Below are positions 7,514-8,584 of a DNA stretch of 8,584 nucleotides, in pieces. Origin of the DNA: Paracoccaceae bacterium (GTDB lineage: Bacteria; Pseudomonadota; Alphaproteobacteria; Rhodobacterales; Rhodobacteraceae); NCBI GenBank assembly GCA_026982255.1, contig JALSHL010000297.1, positions 1-8,584 on the forward strand, in the 5' to 3' direction. The notes beneath the pieces were generated by a model. That model made no database searches. It was not told where the DNA came from and saw nothing but the letters and a program-made list of their open reading frames with translations. Both the position numbers and the translations under genes were made by a program. The stretch's first letter is position 1. Each line of letters begins with the position of its first letter.

Positions 7514-7960
7514 ATGGATATCGTTTTCGACCTCGACCGCTTCGTTACGGCCCAAGGGCCGGTCTATGAAACCGCTGTGGCAGAACTGCGCAACGGGCGC
7601 AAGGAAGGCCACTGGATGTGGTATATTTTTCCGCAGATCAGCGGCCTCGGTGTATCGCAGACCTCGATTTTCTATGCCATCGGCGATCGCGCGGAAGCGG
7701 CGGCCTATCTGGCCCATCCTGTGCTGGGGCCGCGTCTGGTGGAATGCACACGGCTGGCACTGGCCCATGCGGACAAGGGGGCGCCGGCGCTGTTCGGGCA
7801 TCCGGACGATCTGAAATTCCAGTCCTCGCTGTCGCTGTTTTCTCGTGTCAGAGGCGCCGATCCGGTGTTCCAACAGGCGCTCGATGCGTTTTTCGGCGGC
7901 ATCGGTGACGAGAAAACCCTGAAAATCCTGCGCGTCGCCTTTATTGAATCGCTCGGCTGA
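7514..7960 (+). CDS. DUF1810 family protein, function unknown
   Basis: The 148-residue product has the length and motifs of DUF1810 proteins: an N-terminal LDRFVTAQ helix, the signature HWMWYIFPQ (33-41), YLAHPVLGPRL (about 65-75), GHPDDLKFQSSLSLF (95-109), and a C-terminal FFGGIGDEKTLKIL (126-139). There is no signal peptide or membrane segment, so it should be cytoplasmic. No biochemical activity is known to me for the family and I assign none. The frame is open back to a TTG at 7409, but those extra 35 residues do not resemble the family, so the ATG at 7514 is chosen. That ATG has no Shine-Dalgarno. The gene is divergent from lon, with 171 bp between starts, and convergent with tgt, 21 bp between stops. 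Confidence 0.85.
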   Translation: MDIVFDLDRFVTAQGPVYETAVAELRNGRKEGHWMWYIFPQISGLGVSQTSIFYAIGDRAEAAAYLAHPVLGPRLVECTRLALAHADKGAPALFGHPDDLKFQSSLSLFSRVRGADPVFQQALDAFFGGIGDEKTLKILRVAFIESLG

Positions 7961-7971
7961 GCTTCTTTTTT
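7946..7971 (+). terminator. Probable intrinsic terminator of the DUF1810 gene
   Basis: GAA-TC-GCTC (7946-7954) pairs with GAGC-TTC (7959-7965) around the loop GGCT, with the TC bulged, and is followed by six T (7966-7971). The stem overlaps the stop codon at 7958-7960. It is modest in strength. The adjacent 10-bp palindrome TTTGCGCAAA (7969-7978) could contribute to termination of the opposing tgt transcript. Confidence 0.5.
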
Positions 7972-7981
7972 GCGCAAATAC

Positions 7982-8584
7982 TCAGAGCGGCGCCAGATCC
8001 CCCTTGGCTCGTCGTGCGTGGAAGGCCACTACGAAATCCCCCAGCGTATCCGCGGCTATCGCCTCGCGCAGGCCCTGCATGAGTTCCTGATAATAATGCA
8101 GGTTGTGCCATGTCAGCAGCATGGACGAGATGATCTCCTGCGCCTTGAAAACATGGTGCAGATAGGCACGGGAATAGTTTGTGCAGGTCGGGCAGGAACA
8201 TTCCGGATCGATCGGGCGCGGGTCGTCCTGATGGCGGGCGTTCTTGATATTGAGCGCCCCCATGCGGGTCAGCACCTGTCCCGTGCGGCCCGAGCGGCTG
8301 GGCAGAACGCAGTCGAACATATCGACGCCGCGCTGCACCGCGCCGACGATATCGTCCGGCTTGCCTACCCCCATCAGGTAGCGCGGCTTGTCCGCTGGCA
8401 GCATATCGGGGGCGTAGTCGAGAACTTCGAACATTGCCGCCTGCCCTTCCCCGACCGCCAGCCCGCCGATGGCGTAGCCGTCAAAGCCGATGTCCTTTAG
8501 CGCCTTGGCGCTTTCCTCGCGCAGATGCGGGAAAGTGCTGCCCTGCTGGATGCCGAACAGGGCGTGGTCGGGGCGGTCTCCGAA
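7982..8584 (-). CDS. tgt: tRNA-guanine transglycosylase (queuine tRNA-ribosyltransferase), 5'-truncated by window edge
   Basis: The C-terminal 200 residues are visible, of a protein usually about 375 long; the frame is open to base 8584, and the ATG at 8434 is internal. The enzyme exchanges guanine 34 of GUN-anticodon tRNAs (Asp, Asn, His, Tyr) for the queuosine precursor preQ1. Fragment residues: FGIQQGS (10-16), GGLAVGE (40-46), the catalytic nucleophile Asp91 in DMFDCVLP, and a zinc site of Cys129, Cys131, Cys134 and His160. The spacing between nucleophile and zinc ligands (38, 2, 3 and 26 residues) matches that of the Zymomonas enzyme (Asp280; Cys318, Cys320, Cys323, His349). The GIQQGS wording departs from the more common GIVQGG. 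It converges on the DUF1810 gene. The other queuosine genes are not in the window. Confidence 0.96.
   Translation of the reverse strand, partial: FGDRPDHALFGIQQGSTFPHLREESAKALKDIGFDGYAIGGLAVGEGQAAMFEVLDYAPDMLPADKPRYLMGVGKPDDIVGAVQRGVDMFDCVLPSRSGRTGQVLTRMGALNIKNARHQDDPRPIDPECSCPTCTNYSRAYLHHVFKAQEIISSMLLTWHNLHYYQELMQGLREAIAADTLGDFVVAFHARRAKGDLAPL

Noticed and set aside
7969..7978. TTTGCGCAAA palindrome between the DUF1810 and tgt stops as an operator
   Set aside because: A 10-bp palindrome at a convergent 3' junction is more simply explained by terminator sequence or chance; no promoter lies nearby.
7970..8500. A 176-codon + frame opposite tgt
   Set aside because: Antisense to conserved catalytic and zinc-binding residues of Tgt; no family resemblance.

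Overview
The window reads as ordinary chromosomal sequence from a GC-rich alphaproteobacterium, most likely a member of the Rhodobacterales. This is inferred from the style of the Lon, Tgt, YbjN and molybdenum-hydroxylase proteins, the GC-rich third codon positions and the tRNA sequences; there is no 16S marker here to confirm it. I see no transposase, integrase, phage gene, CRISPR array, toxin-antitoxin pair or other defence module.

Layout, left to right. (1) The C-terminal three quarters of a molybdopterin-binding xanthine-dehydrogenase-family subunit (isoquinoline 1-oxidoreductase beta type) runs in from the left edge on +. It converges on (2) a small secreted YbjN-family protein on -, and a perfect 9-bp GC hairpin lies between the two stops. 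(3) Two identical tRNA-Asp(GTC) genes stand in tandem on -, served by one good sigma-70-type promoter. (4) A P1B-2 type Zn/Cd/Pb-exporting ATPase (ZntA-like) on + has a promoter with a 19-bp spacer and a central dyad, the hallmark of MerR-family (ZntR/PbrR-like) control, and a long G-U-containing hairpin directly after its stop. (5) A tRNA-Val(TAC) gene on - has its own promoter. (6) Full-length Lon protease on - has a heat-shock-like promoter, a small leader hairpin that covers its Shine-Dalgarno, and a textbook intrinsic terminator. (7) A DUF1810 protein on + converges on (8) the C-terminal part of tRNA-guanine transglycosylase (Tgt) on -, which runs off the right edge.

The genes do not form one pathway. 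Themes that can be supported are stress handling (metal efflux, heat-shock proteolysis) and tRNA supply and modification. tRNA-Asp(GTC) is itself one of the GUN-anticodon tRNAs that Tgt modifies with queuine or its precursor, although nothing suggests the two loci are linked in function.

The most useful observations are regulatory: the MerR-type zntA promoter, the zntA 3' hairpin whose wobble pairs favour the + transcript, and the lon leader, where a sigma-32-like promoter is followed by a hairpin pairing with the ribosome binding site. All three are sequence readings that have not been tested.
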